This document shows, piece by piece, positions 51,211 through 61,017 of a DNA stretch of 64,000 nt. Source of the stretch: Streptomyces spirodelae (GTDB lineage Bacteria; Actinomycetota; Actinomycetes; Streptomycetales; Streptomycetaceae); assembly GCF_017676385.1 (NCBI RefSeq), contig NZ_JAFFZN010000034.1, positions 18,406 through 82,405 on the forward strand, read 5' to 3'. Under the pieces are notes generated by a model that worked only from the letters and a program-made list of their open reading frames with translations, made no database searches and was not told the DNA's origin. Numbering within the stretch: position 1 is the stretch's first letter; each line of letters opens with the position of its first letter. Made by a program: the position numbers and the translations under genes.

Positions 51211-52596
51211 GTGGCAGATCTGTCTCAGATCGTGAAGGCGTACGACGTGCGCGGTGTGGTGCCGGACCAGTGGGACGAGACGACAGCCGAGTTGTTCGGC
51301 GCCGCCTTCGTCCGCACCACCCGGGCCTCGGCCATCGTCGTCGGACACGACATGCGGCCCTCTTCGCCCGGTCTCGTCCGGGCGTTCGGACGGGGCGCGG
51401 CCGGCCAGGGCGCCGACGTCACCGAGATCGGCCTGTGCTCGACCGACGAGCTCTACTTCGCCAGCGGCAAACTCGGCCTGCCCGGCGCGATGTTCACCGC
51501 CAGCCACAACCCCGCCCAGTACAACGGCATCAAGATGTGCCGTGCCGGTGCGACACCGGTGGGAGAGGAGACCGGACTGGCCGACATCCGCTCACTGGTC
51601 GAGCGGTGGCTGGGCCAGGGCGGCGCACCGGCGGCGGACAAGACCCAAGGCACCGTCACCCAGCGGGACATGCTGGAGGACTACGCCGCACATCTGCACT
51701 CCCTGGTCGACCTCTCGGACATCCGCAGGCTCAAGGTCGTGGTCGACGCGGGCAACGGGATGGGCGGACTGACCGTCCCGTTCGTGCTGGCGGGGCTCCC
51801 CGTCGAACTGCACGAGATGTACTTCGAACTGGACGGCACGTTCCCCAACCACGAGGCCAACCCGCTCGATCCGAAGAACCTGGTCGACCTCCAGCAGCGG
51901 GTGCGCGAGGCCGGTGCGGACATCGGTCTGGCCTTCGACGGCGACGCCGACCGCTGCTTCGTCGTGGACGAGAACGGCGACCCGGTCCCGCCTTCCGCGA
52001 TCACTGCCCTGGTCGCCTCCCGCGAGCTGGCCAAGGAGCCGGGCTCCACGGTGATCCACAACCTGATCACCTCCTGGTCGGTTCCCGAGGTCATCAGGGA
52101 GAGCGGCGGCCTGCCCGTGCGCACCAGGGTCGGCCACTCCTTCATCAAGCAGGAGATGGCCAGGACCGGCGCGATCTTCGGCGGCGAACACTCGGCGCAC
52201 TACTACTTCCGCGACTTCTGGAACGCCGACACCGGCATGCTGGCCGCGCTGCACGTGCTGGCCGCGCTCGGCGGGCAGGACGGTCCGCTCTCGCAGCTCG
52301 TCGCCCGCTACGACCGGTACGCCTCCTCCGGGGAGATCAACAGCACCGTCGAGGACCAGTTCAACCGCACAGCAGCCGTCAAGGCGGCCTTCGCAGGGCG
52401 CGAGGGCATCACGCTGGACGAGTTGGACGGCCTCACCGTCACCGGCGTCAACTGGTGGTTCAACCTGCGCCCCTCCAACACCGAACCGCTGCTGAGGCTG
52501 AACGTGGAGGCACGGGACACCGCCACCGTCGAGCGCATCCGCGACGAGGTGCTGGCCATCGTCCGGGCGGAGGGCGAGACGACCTCGGCGCTGTGA
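51211..52596 (+). CDS. manB: Phosphomannomutase / phosphoglucomutase
   Basis: 461 residues, full length; the GTG at 51211 has AGGAGAGG upstream. Alpha-D-phosphohexomutase domains in order: phosphoserine S98 in FTASHNPAQYNG, the metal loop FDGDADRCF, the sugar loop GEHSAHYYFRDFW, and the phosphate loop RPSNTEPLLRL. The HYYFRDF loop is that of PMM/PGM enzymes. It interconverts mannose-6-P and mannose-1-P, linking manA (54444) with manC (37738) to make GDP-mannose for glycoproteins, lipid carriers and wall mannans. It leads the set manB - Trm112-like - SIS isomerase - manA on one strand. Confidence 0.95.
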   Translation: MADLSQIVKAYDVRGVVPDQWDETTAELFGAAFVRTTRASAIVVGHDMRPSSPGLVRAFGRGAAGQGADVTEIGLCSTDELYFASGKLGLPGAMFTASHNPAQYNGIKMCRAGATPVGEETGLADIRSLVERWLGQGGAPAADKTQGTVTQRDMLEDYAAHLHSLVDLSDIRRLKVVVDAGNGMGGLTVPFVLAGLPVELHEMYFELDGTFPNHEANPLDPKNLVDLQQRVREAGADIGLAFDGDADRCFVVDENGDPVPPSAITALVASRELAKEPGSTVIHNLITSWSVPEVIRESGGLPVRTRVGHSFIKQEMARTGAIFGGEHSAHYYFRDFWNADTGMLAALHVLAALGGQDGPLSQLVARYDRYASSGEINSTVEDQFNRTAAVKAAFAGREGITLDELDGLTVTGVNWWFNLRPSNTEPLLRLNVEARDTATVERIRDEVLAIVRAEGETTSAL

Positions 52597-52713
52597 GCGC
52601 ACCCCGCACGCGCGCATACGGCCGGCCGTCCACGGCGGTACCCTGACCGCACAAGTCAGCACACAGCTGTACAGCCGGCACACAGTTGCCGCGTGTCGCA
52701 CCAGGAGGAACAC

Positions 52714-52887
52714 ATGCCGCTCGAAGCCGGACTCCTTGAGATCCTCGCCTGTCCGGCGTGCCACGCGCCGCTGCGCGAGGAGGGCGACGAGCTGCTGTGC
52801 ACCGGGGGCGCCGAGTGCGGCCTGGTCTACCCGGTGCGGGACGGCATCCCGGTGCTCCTGGTGGACGAGGCACGCCGACCCGACTGA
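52714..52887 (+). CDS. Trm112-like zinc-ribbon protein
   Basis: 57 residues from the ATG at 52714, which has the ribosome site AGGAGGAA; the GTG at 52693 is too early. Single small domain: LLEILACPACHAPLREE (CxxC), then ELLCTGGAECGLVYPVRDGIPVLL. Two pairs of cysteines can hold zinc. In other organisms Trm112-like proteins activate methyltransferases; in bacteria of this type the partner is not known. It is located between manB and the isomerase gene, as in other Streptomyces by memory. Confidence 0.92.
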   Translation: MPLEAGLLEILACPACHAPLREEGDELLCTGGAECGLVYPVRDGIPVLLVDEARRPD

Positions 52888-53039
52888 GTCGGCACAGCTC
52901 CGCTGCCGGCGCTCCGGCCGGGTGGCCGCCGGGACGCCGCCGGGGCATGCGCCCCGGGTGCGGCAGCCGTACGCGCACGCAGCCGCCGCGCAGCAGCCCT
53001 GCGCGCAGCACCGGAAGCCGAATCGGAGGCCCACGGAAG

Positions 53040-54392
53040 ATGCTCGACGAGACACTCCTCGACGCCCCCGAGGCTCTGGCCCGGGCCGATGTCCGGGGCC
53101 TGCTGCGTGGCGCCGCACACGCCGGAGCACGCGTCCGCACGGCGTTGCGCCAGGCCACCGAGGCCGGTCTGGACAAGCTCCAGCCCGAAGGCCGCCCCCG
53201 CGCCCTCCTGATCGCAGGTCCGGGCCCCGCCACCGCGTGCGTCGCCGACCTGCTCGGTGCCCTGACCAACGGCGCCGTACCCGTCACCAGGCTGAGCCCC
53301 TCCGGCGCCCACGCGGCCACCGGCGCGCTGCGCTGGCCGCTGCCCGGCTGGGCCGGTCCGCTCGACCTCCTGCTGCTGATCACCCCGGACGGCACCGAAC
53401 CCGGCCTCACCGCACTGGTGGAGCAGGCGTACCGCCGCGGATGCACCGTCGTCGCCGTCACCCCGCAGGGCGCACCGCTGGCCGAAGCGCTCGGCGAGAC
53501 CCGCGGCCTCGCGGTGCCCCTGGCACCGGGCCCGTACGACGTCTTCGCCTCGCCGGAGGCGCCCGGGCACCCGTTCGACGCGGAGACGACCGACCGGACG
53601 CCCGGCGGGAACGGGCAAGACGGGCACGACGGGCACGACGGCCACAACGGGCACGACGGCCACAACGGTCATGACGGCCGCAATGGTCATGACGGCCGCA
53701 ACGACGGCCCCGGGCCGGACGGCGCGGACAGCGACCAGCAGGCCCCCGCGACACCGGCCGTACAGCCCCTCGGTGCCCCCGGCCCGTTCTGGGCGCTGCT
53801 CACTCCGCTGCTCCTGCTGTCCGACCGGCTCGGCCTCACCCAGACCGGCCCCTCGGCGCTCTCCGCGCTCGCCGACCGGCTGGACGAGACCGCCGAACGC
53901 TGCGGCCCCGCCATCCCCACCTACAGCAACCCCGGCAAGACCCTCGCCGTCGAACTGGCGGGTGCGGTGCCACTGCTGTGGAGTGAGGGCGGCATCGCGG
54001 GCGCCGCGGCCCGCCACTGGTCGACTGTTCTTGCCGCACTGAGCGGGCGCCCCGCCCTCGCGGCCGAGCTGCCCGAGGCCATGACCGCGCACGGCGCACT
54101 GCTGACCGGGCCCTTCGCGCCGGGCTCCGACCCGGACGACTTCTTCCGTGACCGGGTGGAGGACCCGGAGACGATCCGCGCCCGCGTCGTCCTGCTGCGC
54201 GAGGGACCGCCCGGCGGCGAGTCCGCCACCGTGGCCGCCCGCGACCTGGCCTACGCGCACGAGGCAGCACTCAGTGAGCTGGAGCCGGCCGAGGGCAGCA
54301 GCGCGCTGGAAGGGGCAGCCGAGCTGATCGCCACCGCCGATTTCTCCGCCGTTTACCTCGCGCTCGCCGACAGCGACTCCCCTTGGGCCTGA
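53040..54392 (+). CDS. SIS-domain phosphosugar isomerase (PGI/PMI-like)
   Basis: 450 residues from the ATG at 53040; upstream is CGGAGG. Resembles the bifunctional phosphoglucose/phosphomannose isomerase family (about 350-380 aa): N-terminal SIS fold with ALLIAGPGPATACVADLL and LDLLLLITPDGTEPGLTALVEQAY, and C-terminal SIS with TYSNPGKTLAVELAGAVPLLW. An insert at residues ~191-223 is a His-Asp-Gly repeat (HDGHNGHDGHNG) absent from the rest of the family as I know it. The family's conserved catalytic Glu and His were not all located, so activity is uncertain. It lies between Trm112-like and manA, so it probably feeds fructose-6-P/mannose-6-P. Confidence 0.78.
   Translation: MLDETLLDAPEALARADVRGLLRGAAHAGARVRTALRQATEAGLDKLQPEGRPRALLIAGPGPATACVADLLGALTNGAVPVTRLSPSGAHAATGALRWPLPGWAGPLDLLLLITPDGTEPGLTALVEQAYRRGCTVVAVTPQGAPLAEALGETRGLAVPLAPGPYDVFASPEAPGHPFDAETTDRTPGGNGQDGHDGHDGHNGHDGHNGHDGRNGHDGRNDGPGPDGADSDQQAPATPAVQPLGAPGPFWALLTPLLLLSDRLGLTQTGPSALSALADRLDETAERCGPAIPTYSNPGKTLAVELAGAVPLLWSEGGIAGAAARHWSTVLAALSGRPALAAELPEAMTAHGALLTGPFAPGSDPDDFFRDRVEDPETIRARVVLLREGPPGGESATVAARDLAYAHEAALSELEPAEGSSALEGAAELIATADFSAVYLALADSDSPWA
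53612..53708. repeat. In-frame minisatellite encoding His-Asp/Asn-Gly repeats
   Basis: About ten 9-bp units of the form GGNCAYRAC encode repeated GHD, GHN and GRN triplets between two folded lobes of the isomerase. The units are degenerate in the third base, so the array is old, but the period is strict. Confidence 0.85.
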
Positions 54393-54443
54393 CCCTGGCG
54401 CCCCGCGCACGACCCCTCTGAGCACGACAGGACAGCACACCTC

Positions 54444-55694
54444 ATGGACCGTCTGGAGAACACCGTCAGGCCGTACGCCTGGGGGTCCACCACCGCCCTT
54501 CCCGAACTGCTCGGCGACAAGCCCACCGGGCGGCCCCAGGCCGAGCTGTGGATGGGCGCCCACCCCGGAGCGCCGTCCCGTATCGACAGGGGCACAGGAC
54601 CACTCCCGCTGTCCGAGGTGATCGCCGCCGACCCGGAGCGCGAACTGGGCGTCCCGGCAGTGCGCACCTACGGACCCCGCCTGCCGTTCCTGCTGAAGCT
54701 GCTCGCGGCCGCGTCCCCGCTCTCCCTCCAGGTCCACCCCGACAGCACGCAGGCGGCACAGGGCTACGCCGACGAGGAGGCGCGCGGCATCCCGCTGGAC
54801 GCCCCCCACCGCAACTACAAGGACGACAGCCACAAACCCGAACTCATCTGCGCGCTCACCCGCTTCGAGGGGCTGTGCGGCTTCCGCCACCCGCAGGAGG
54901 CGGCGGCCCTGCTGGAGGGACTCGGCGTGAACGGCCTCAAGCCGTACGCCGACATCCTGCGCGCCCGCCCCGAGACCGAGGCGCTGCGCGAGGTCCTCAC
55001 GGCGCTCCTGACGGCCGAGAAGGACGCCATGGCCGCCACGGTCGCGGAGGCCGCCGAAGCAGCTGCCCAGCACCCCGAGTACGCCGTCTACACAGGCATC
55101 GCGCAGCACTACCCGGGCGACCCGGGGGTGCTGGCCGCGATGCTCCTCAACCACGTCGTGCTGCGCCCGGGCGAGGCGCTGTACCTCGCCGCAGGTGTTC
55201 CGCACGCCTACCTCGGCGGCCTCGGCGTGGAGATCATGGCCAGCTCGGACAACGTCCTGCGGTGCGGCCTGACGCCCAAGCATGTCGACGTGCCCGAACT
55301 GCTGCGCATCGTCCGCTTCGAGCCGACCGAACCCGGCGTTCTGCGCCCGGAGGCGGACGAGGCGAGCGGCGAGGAGGTCTACGAGACGCCCGTGGGCGAG
55401 TTCCGGCTCTCCCGCTTCGTCCTGGTGCCCGGCGCCGCACCGCACAGCCTGCGCGCACCCGCCGCGCAGATCCTGCTGTGCACCGCAGGAGCCGTCGTAC
55501 TGCACGAGGGAGCCGTCGCACTGTACGAGGGAGCCGTCGCACCGCACGGGGCAGACGACCGCAGCGAGGCCGGTGCCCAGGGGGACGCACAGGACATCAC
55601 CCTGGCCCCAGGACAGTCCGTATACGTTCCGGCAGGGCAGCAAGTGCAGATCTCGGGTGACGGTACGCTCTTCCGCGCCACCGTGGCCGTCTGA
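54444..55694 (+). CDS. manA: Mannose-6-phosphate isomerase, class I
   Basis: 416 residues, full length for type I PMI, a zinc enzyme interconverting fructose-6-P and mannose-6-P. Seen: PLSLQVHPD (zinc ligands), SHKPELICALTRFEGLCGFR, NHVVLRPGEALYLAAGVPHAYL with zinc His, and SSDNVLRCGLTPKHVDVPEL. The ATG at 54444 has a weak site (AGCACGACAGGACAG). The C-terminal domain contains three tandem 7-residue units (GAVVLHE, GAVALYE, GAVAPHG) from 21-bp DNA repeats at 55488-55550. It ends the mannose gene set; the CDF transporter follows by 38 nt. Confidence 0.95.
   Translation: MDRLENTVRPYAWGSTTALPELLGDKPTGRPQAELWMGAHPGAPSRIDRGTGPLPLSEVIAADPERELGVPAVRTYGPRLPFLLKLLAAASPLSLQVHPDSTQAAQGYADEEARGIPLDAPHRNYKDDSHKPELICALTRFEGLCGFRHPQEAAALLEGLGVNGLKPYADILRARPETEALREVLTALLTAEKDAMAATVAEAAEAAAQHPEYAVYTGIAQHYPGDPGVLAAMLLNHVVLRPGEALYLAAGVPHAYLGGLGVEIMASSDNVLRCGLTPKHVDVPELLRIVRFEPTEPGVLRPEADEASGEEVYETPVGEFRLSRFVLVPGAAPHSLRAPAAQILLCTAGAVVLHEGAVALYEGAVAPHGADDRSEAGAQGDAQDITLAPGQSVYVPAGQQVQISGDGTLFRATVAV
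55488..55550. repeat. Three in-frame 21-bp tandem repeats in manA
   Basis: Each unit begins GGAGCCGTCG; the encoded units are GAVVLHE, GAVALYE and GAVAPHG. They lie in the C-terminal beta domain of ManA, outside the zinc site. Confidence 0.85.
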
Positions 55695-55732
55695 CCGGAC
55701 GACCGCACAGCAGCAGGAAGGACTCGGGACTT

Positions 55733-56692
55733 GTGAGTGCATCAGGCGGAACAAAGGCGATCGTCGCCGCGCTGGGCGCCAACCTGGCCATCGCCGTCGC
55801 CAAGTTCGTCGCGGCGGGCTTCAGCGGATCGGCCTCGATGCTGGCGGAGGGCGTCCACTCAGTCGCCGACTCCGGAAACCAGGCGCTCCTGCTGCTGGGC
55901 GGGAAGAAGGCGAAGAAGGAAGCCAGCGAGGAACACCCCTTCGGCTACGGCCGCGAGCGCTACATCTACGGCTTCCTGGTCTCCATCGTCCTGTTCACCG
56001 TCGGTGGTGTCTTCGCGCTCTACGAGGGCTACGAGAAGATCGCTCACCCACACGAAGTCGAGCACTGGTACTGGCCGGTGGGCGTACTCGTCTTCGCGAT
56101 AGTCGCCGAGACGTTCTCCTTCCGCACCGCCATCCAGGAGTCCAACGAGGTCCGCGGCAAGCTCAGCTGGAGCCAGTTCGTCCGTCGCGCCAAGGCACCG
56201 GAGCTGCCCGTCGTCCTGCTGGAGGACCTCGGCGCGCTGGTCGGCCTCGTGCTCGCCCTCGGCGGAGTGGGGCTCGCGCTGCTGACCGGCAACGGCGTCT
56301 GGGACGGCGTGGGCACCATGTGCATCGGTGCGCTGCTCGTCGTCATCGCGCTGGTGCTGGCCGTGGAGACCAAGTCGCTGCTGCTGGGCGAGTCCGCCGA
56401 CCCGGCCGAGCGGGACAAGATCAGCGCCGCGCTCGTCGACGGCGAGACGGTCACTCGCGTCATCCACATGCGCACGCTCCACCTCGGCCCGGAAGAGCTC
56501 CTGGTGGCTGCCAAGATCGCAGTGCAGCACGACGACACGGCCGTCCAGATCGCCCGCGCCATCGACGCCGCCGAACAGCGCGTCCGCGAGGCCGTGCCGA
56601 TCGCCCGGGTCATCTACCTGGAGCCGGACGTCTACCGTGCGCAGGGCAGCGAGGGCGAATCGGCCCCGGAAACGGCGAGCCGGACCCAGTAA
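55733..56692 (+). CDS. Cation diffusion facilitator (CDF) transporter
   Basis: 319 residues; the GTG at 55733 has AGGAAGGA upstream. Six TM helices and a cytoplasmic C-terminal domain. Helix 2 has the metal site SASMLAEGVHSVADSGNQ (HxxxD), and helix 5 has LLEDLGALVGL, where the usual His-x-x-x-Asp is replaced by Glu-Asp. That variant belongs, in my recollection, to the SLC30A9-like branch, whose metal preference is less well known. It exports a divalent cation (Zn2+, Mn2+ or Fe2+) for proton. It is 38 nt after manA and may be cotranscribed with it. It ends before the terminator at 56761-56794. Confidence 0.9.
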   Translation: MSASGGTKAIVAALGANLAIAVAKFVAAGFSGSASMLAEGVHSVADSGNQALLLLGGKKAKKEASEEHPFGYGRERYIYGFLVSIVLFTVGGVFALYEGYEKIAHPHEVEHWYWPVGVLVFAIVAETFSFRTAIQESNEVRGKLSWSQFVRRAKAPELPVVLLEDLGALVGLVLALGGVGLALLTGNGVWDGVGTMCIGALLVVIALVLAVETKSLLLGESADPAERDKISAALVDGETVTRVIHMRTLHLGPEELLVAAKIAVQHDDTAVQIARAIDAAEQRVREAVPIARVIYLEPDVYRAQGSEGESAPETASRTQ

Positions 56693-56760
56693 CGCGCCGC
56701 GCTCGCGGTGAGACCGCGACGACACATGCGGTGAGACCGCGACACCAGCAGCGCCGGAAC

Positions 56761-56794
56761 GAGGGCCTGCCCCAGCAACTCGGGGCAGGCCCTC
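56761..56794. terminator. Bidirectional terminator
   Basis: A perfect 13-bp stem (GAGGGCCTGCCCC and its complement) with an 8-nt loop, between the convergent CDF and PTS genes. Two small hairpins with the repeated sequence GCGGTGAGACCGCGAC precede it (56704-56743). Confidence 0.85.
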
Positions 56795-56864
56795 GTCGTA
56801 CTGCGCTCAGTGCCGCGGTACCGCCGTACCGTCATACCGCCGTACGTTCAGGGATGCGGCGGCA

Positions 56865-58997
56865 TCACTCGATCTCGGCGAGCGCTGCCAGCACGCTCTC
56901 CTTGTCAGGGGCTTCCAGCAGCCGCGTACGGAAGGCCGAATCCATCAGCTTGCGGGACAGCAGCGCCAGGATGCGCAGATGTTCGTCACCGGCCGCCGCC
57001 TCGGGTACCGCGATCATGAACACCAGCCGCGCCTTCGTCCCGTCCAGCGCGCCCCACTCGATGCCCTCGGCCGACCGCGCGAACCCGACGACCGGCGCGG
57101 TGACCGCGTCCGTCTTGGCGTGCGGAATGGCGATCTCCTCGCCGAGCCCTGTGGTGCCCTGCTCCTCCCTGGCGAGCGCGGCCCGGACGAGCGCCGCACT
57201 GTCCGCCACTTCGCCGCTGCGCTCCAGCAGCGCCGCCATCTCCCTGATACCGGCTTCCTTTTCGGTGGCGGCCAGTTGCTCGCTGACCGTCTCGGCGGTG
57301 AGATACCCGGAGAGTACTTCGGCCGTTCCGGCGGCTTCCGCGTCCTGTGCGGCGCTGTGCGCGGTCCCGCCCTGCGGCGGCACAGTCGCACCCGTCGTAC
57401 CGCTGGAAGGCGGTGTGGGGGACTGCGACACCGTCGCGGCTGTGCCGTTCGACGTCCGGTCGGAGCGGCGTGCCGCGAAGGTCACCAGACCGACGGTGGT
57501 GAACCCCGTCACTGTCGCGCCGATCAACAGGGCCACGAAGAACATCGCCACGCCGTCGACCGCGCCCAGTACGGCCACGATCGGCCCGCCGTGCGGCACG
57601 CTGTCCCCGACCGAGGCCAGCCCCGCTATGCCGCCCGCGACCGCGCCGCCGAGCATGTTCGCCGGGATCACCGTGGCCGGCCGTGCGGCGGCGAACGGGA
57701 TGGCGCCCTCGGTGATGCCGAAGAAGCCCATGAACAGTGCCGCCAGACCGGTCTCCCGCTCCTGGTCGGAGTAGAACTTGCGGCGCAACAGCGTCGCCAG
57801 CCCCTGCCCGAGCGGCGGCACCGGAATGGCCGCCGCGCACATCCCCATCACCTCGGGGCTCTTGGAGACCAGGCCGGCCCCGAACAGGAACGCCGTCTTG
57901 TTGACCGGGCCGCCCATGTCGAACGCGATCATCAGCCCGAGCACCACCCCGAGCAGCGCGGCACTGGTGCCCGTCATGCCGCCGAGGAAGTCGGTCAGGT
58001 TCTCGAACACCCAGGAGATGGGCCTGCCGATGACGTAGATGAAGAACAGGCCGAGCGCAGATGTCGCCACGATCGGGATGACGATGATCGGCATGATGGG
58101 CCGCACGAACCGGGAGACCGGCACCAGCTTGATCCAGCGGACCAGATACCCGGCCAGGAACCCCGTCACGATCGCACCGATGAAACCGGCACCCGATTCG
58201 GAGTCGTACAGCTCGCCCGTGTTGGCGATCCAGCCGCCGATCATCCCCGGCACCAGGGCGGGCCGGTCGCCGATCGCATAGGCGATGTACCCCGACAGGA
58301 TCGGCACCATCAGCGTGAACCCGATCGTGCCGATGTCGTTCACATGCTTCCAGAAGCTGCCGTCCGGGATCACCAGACCGCCGTCGGCCTGCGGATGCCC
58401 GCCGAGAGCGAGTGAGACGGCTATCAGCAGCCCGCCGACGACCACGAACGGGATCATGTACGAGACACCGTTCATCAGCGCCTTGTAGCCGGCGCTGCGC
58501 TCCCGGCCCCTGGCCCCGGCACGGCCCGAGGGCGCCCCGGCGGTCCCGGCGCCGCCTGCGCCGCCGCCCGGCCCACCGCTGCCCGAGCCGCCTTCCCCGC
58601 CGCCGCGTCGTCCGGCTGTGGCGGCGGCTCCGCCCTGGTGGACGGGCGCTCGGCGGACGCGGTCGATGAGACCGTCCGGATCGCTGATCCCTTCCGCCAC
58701 CCCGACGACCAGCACCCGCTTGCCCTCGAACCGGCTGAGGTCCACGCCCTTGTCAGCAGCGACGATCACGCCGTCAGCCCCGTTGACATCGTTGTCGGAG
58801 AGGACATTCTCAGCCCCGATGGAGCCCTGGGTCTCCACCTTCATGGCGATACCACGGGTCTGTGCGGCCTGGGTCAGTTTTTCCGCGGCCATGTATGTAT
58901 GAGCGATACCGGTGGGACACGCTGTCACAGCGAGCAGTTTCAGCCCCGGGCCGGCGGGTGGCGCCGCTCCGTCGCGGGGGTCGGCAGGACTGGTCAC
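56865..58997 (-). CDS. Fructose-family PTS permease, IIB-IIC-IIA fusion
   Basis: 710 residues; the GTG at 58997 has AAGGAGT exactly 6 nt upstream, clearly better than the frame from 59138. Order: IIB (~18-115) with phosphocysteine C27 in AVTACPTGIAHTYMAAE; a Gly/Arg-rich linker; IIC (~185-530) with 8-10 TM helices (GYKALMNGVSYMIPFVVVGG, FDMGGPVNKTAFLFG); a Ser/Thr/Gly linker; IIA (~560-710) with phosphohistidine H626 in EEIAIPHAKTDAV. It imports and phosphorylates fructose or a related hexose using PEP through EI and HPr. No fruK, fruR, ptsH or ptsI gene is nearby, which is unusual. It is divergent from ahcY. Confidence 0.92.
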   Translation of the reverse strand: MTSPADPRDGAAPPAGPGLKLLAVTACPTGIAHTYMAAEKLTQAAQTRGIAMKVETQGSIGAENVLSDNDVNGADGVIVAADKGVDLSRFEGKRVLVVGVAEGISDPDGLIDRVRRAPVHQGGAAATAGRRGGGEGGSGSGGPGGGAGGAGTAGAPSGRAGARGRERSAGYKALMNGVSYMIPFVVVGGLLIAVSLALGGHPQADGGLVIPDGSFWKHVNDIGTIGFTLMVPILSGYIAYAIGDRPALVPGMIGGWIANTGELYDSESGAGFIGAIVTGFLAGYLVRWIKLVPVSRFVRPIMPIIVIPIVATSALGLFFIYVIGRPISWVFENLTDFLGGMTGTSAALLGVVLGLMIAFDMGGPVNKTAFLFGAGLVSKSPEVMGMCAAAIPVPPLGQGLATLLRRKFYSDQERETGLAALFMGFFGITEGAIPFAAARPATVIPANMLGGAVAGGIAGLASVGDSVPHGGPIVAVLGAVDGVAMFFVALLIGATVTGFTTVGLVTFAARRSDRTSNGTAATVSQSPTPPSSGTTGATVPPQGGTAHSAAQDAEAAGTAEVLSGYLTAETVSEQLAATEKEAGIREMAALLERSGEVADSAALVRAALAREEQGTTGLGEEIAIPHAKTDAVTAPVVGFARSAEGIEWGALDGTKARLVFMIAVPEAAAGDEHLRILALLSRKLMDSAFRTRLLEAPDKESVLAALAEIE

Positions 58998-59394
58998 GTG
59001 GGTACTCCTTGCTCGGCCAGTGGTGTGGAGGGACGCGATCTCGCGCCATCGCAGTCGCAGTCGCAGAGGCCGCAGGGTGCACCGAACCAGCCCGATGGCC
59101 AAAAACGCAAGCGGCCGAAAACCGACCCCGAGGCGCACTTGCTGTCAGCGGCGCCCGTCTTGTCCCCTGGACGGGCGGTGTAGATTCGTAGAGCCAGACG
59201 TCGCTGCTGATGGCGGTCGGGAGGCCCGCACGGCGGGCCACCGAGGGAGAGAGGGCCTCCGACGGACTGAGCTGCGAGCAGGGGACGAGTGTGCCCGGCC
59301 ACGATGTGCGCCTCCGCGCGACCGGCACCACACAGTCCCGCGCCGCAGCACGGACCAGCCAGCCTTATATCTCGACACCGAGGAGCAGCTCGCA
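58998..59394 (+). promoter_or_regulatory. 397-bp divergent region with ahcY promoter and structured leader
   Basis: Promoter TTGTCC (59160-59165), 15-bp spacer, TAGATT (59181-59186), giving a leader of about 200 nt. In it, hairpin A GCCCGC-ACG-GCGGGC (59224-59238) and a longer helix pairing GTCGGGAGGCCC (59216-59227) with GGGCCTCCGAC (59253-59263) cannot both form. GGACTG (59264-59269) pairs with CAGTCC (59333-59338) around a further helix. This looks like a regulatory leader. It does not match the SAH riboswitch pattern as I know it. No gene lies in this gap. Confidence 0.5.
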
Positions 59395-60855
<1,461 letters not shown>

Positions 60856-60857
60856 TC

Positions 60858-60911
60858 CATCCGCTCCACCTGCTCCATCCGTTCGACCCGTTCCATCCGC
60901 TCAACCCGTTC
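60858..60911. repeat. Three 18-bp tandem repeats after ahcY
   Basis: Units at 60858-60875, 60876-60893 and 60894-60911, all of the form CATCCGYTCNACCYGYTC, starting right after the ahcY stop. Confidence 0.8.
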
Positions 60912-61017
60912 CAACTGCGAGCCGGACACCTGTCCGTCTCCGCACCTCCGTCACCCACCTCCCGGGTCGGGCCGCGCGGCACAGCCGCCGGTCCGGCCCG
61001 GGAGGGCAGAACGGTCC

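Noticed and set aside
53612..53708. CRISPR-like array
   Set aside because: Units are contiguous 9-mers in frame inside a gene, without spacers.
53040..54392. Frameshift or pseudogene in the SIS isomerase
   Set aside because: Both lobes stay in one frame and the insert keeps codon bias; it is an expanded repeat, not a break.
59187..59394. SAH riboswitch before ahcY
   Set aside because: I looked for its conserved GAGGAGCG/GCUCGG-type core and did not find it, so only an unclassified structured leader is reported.
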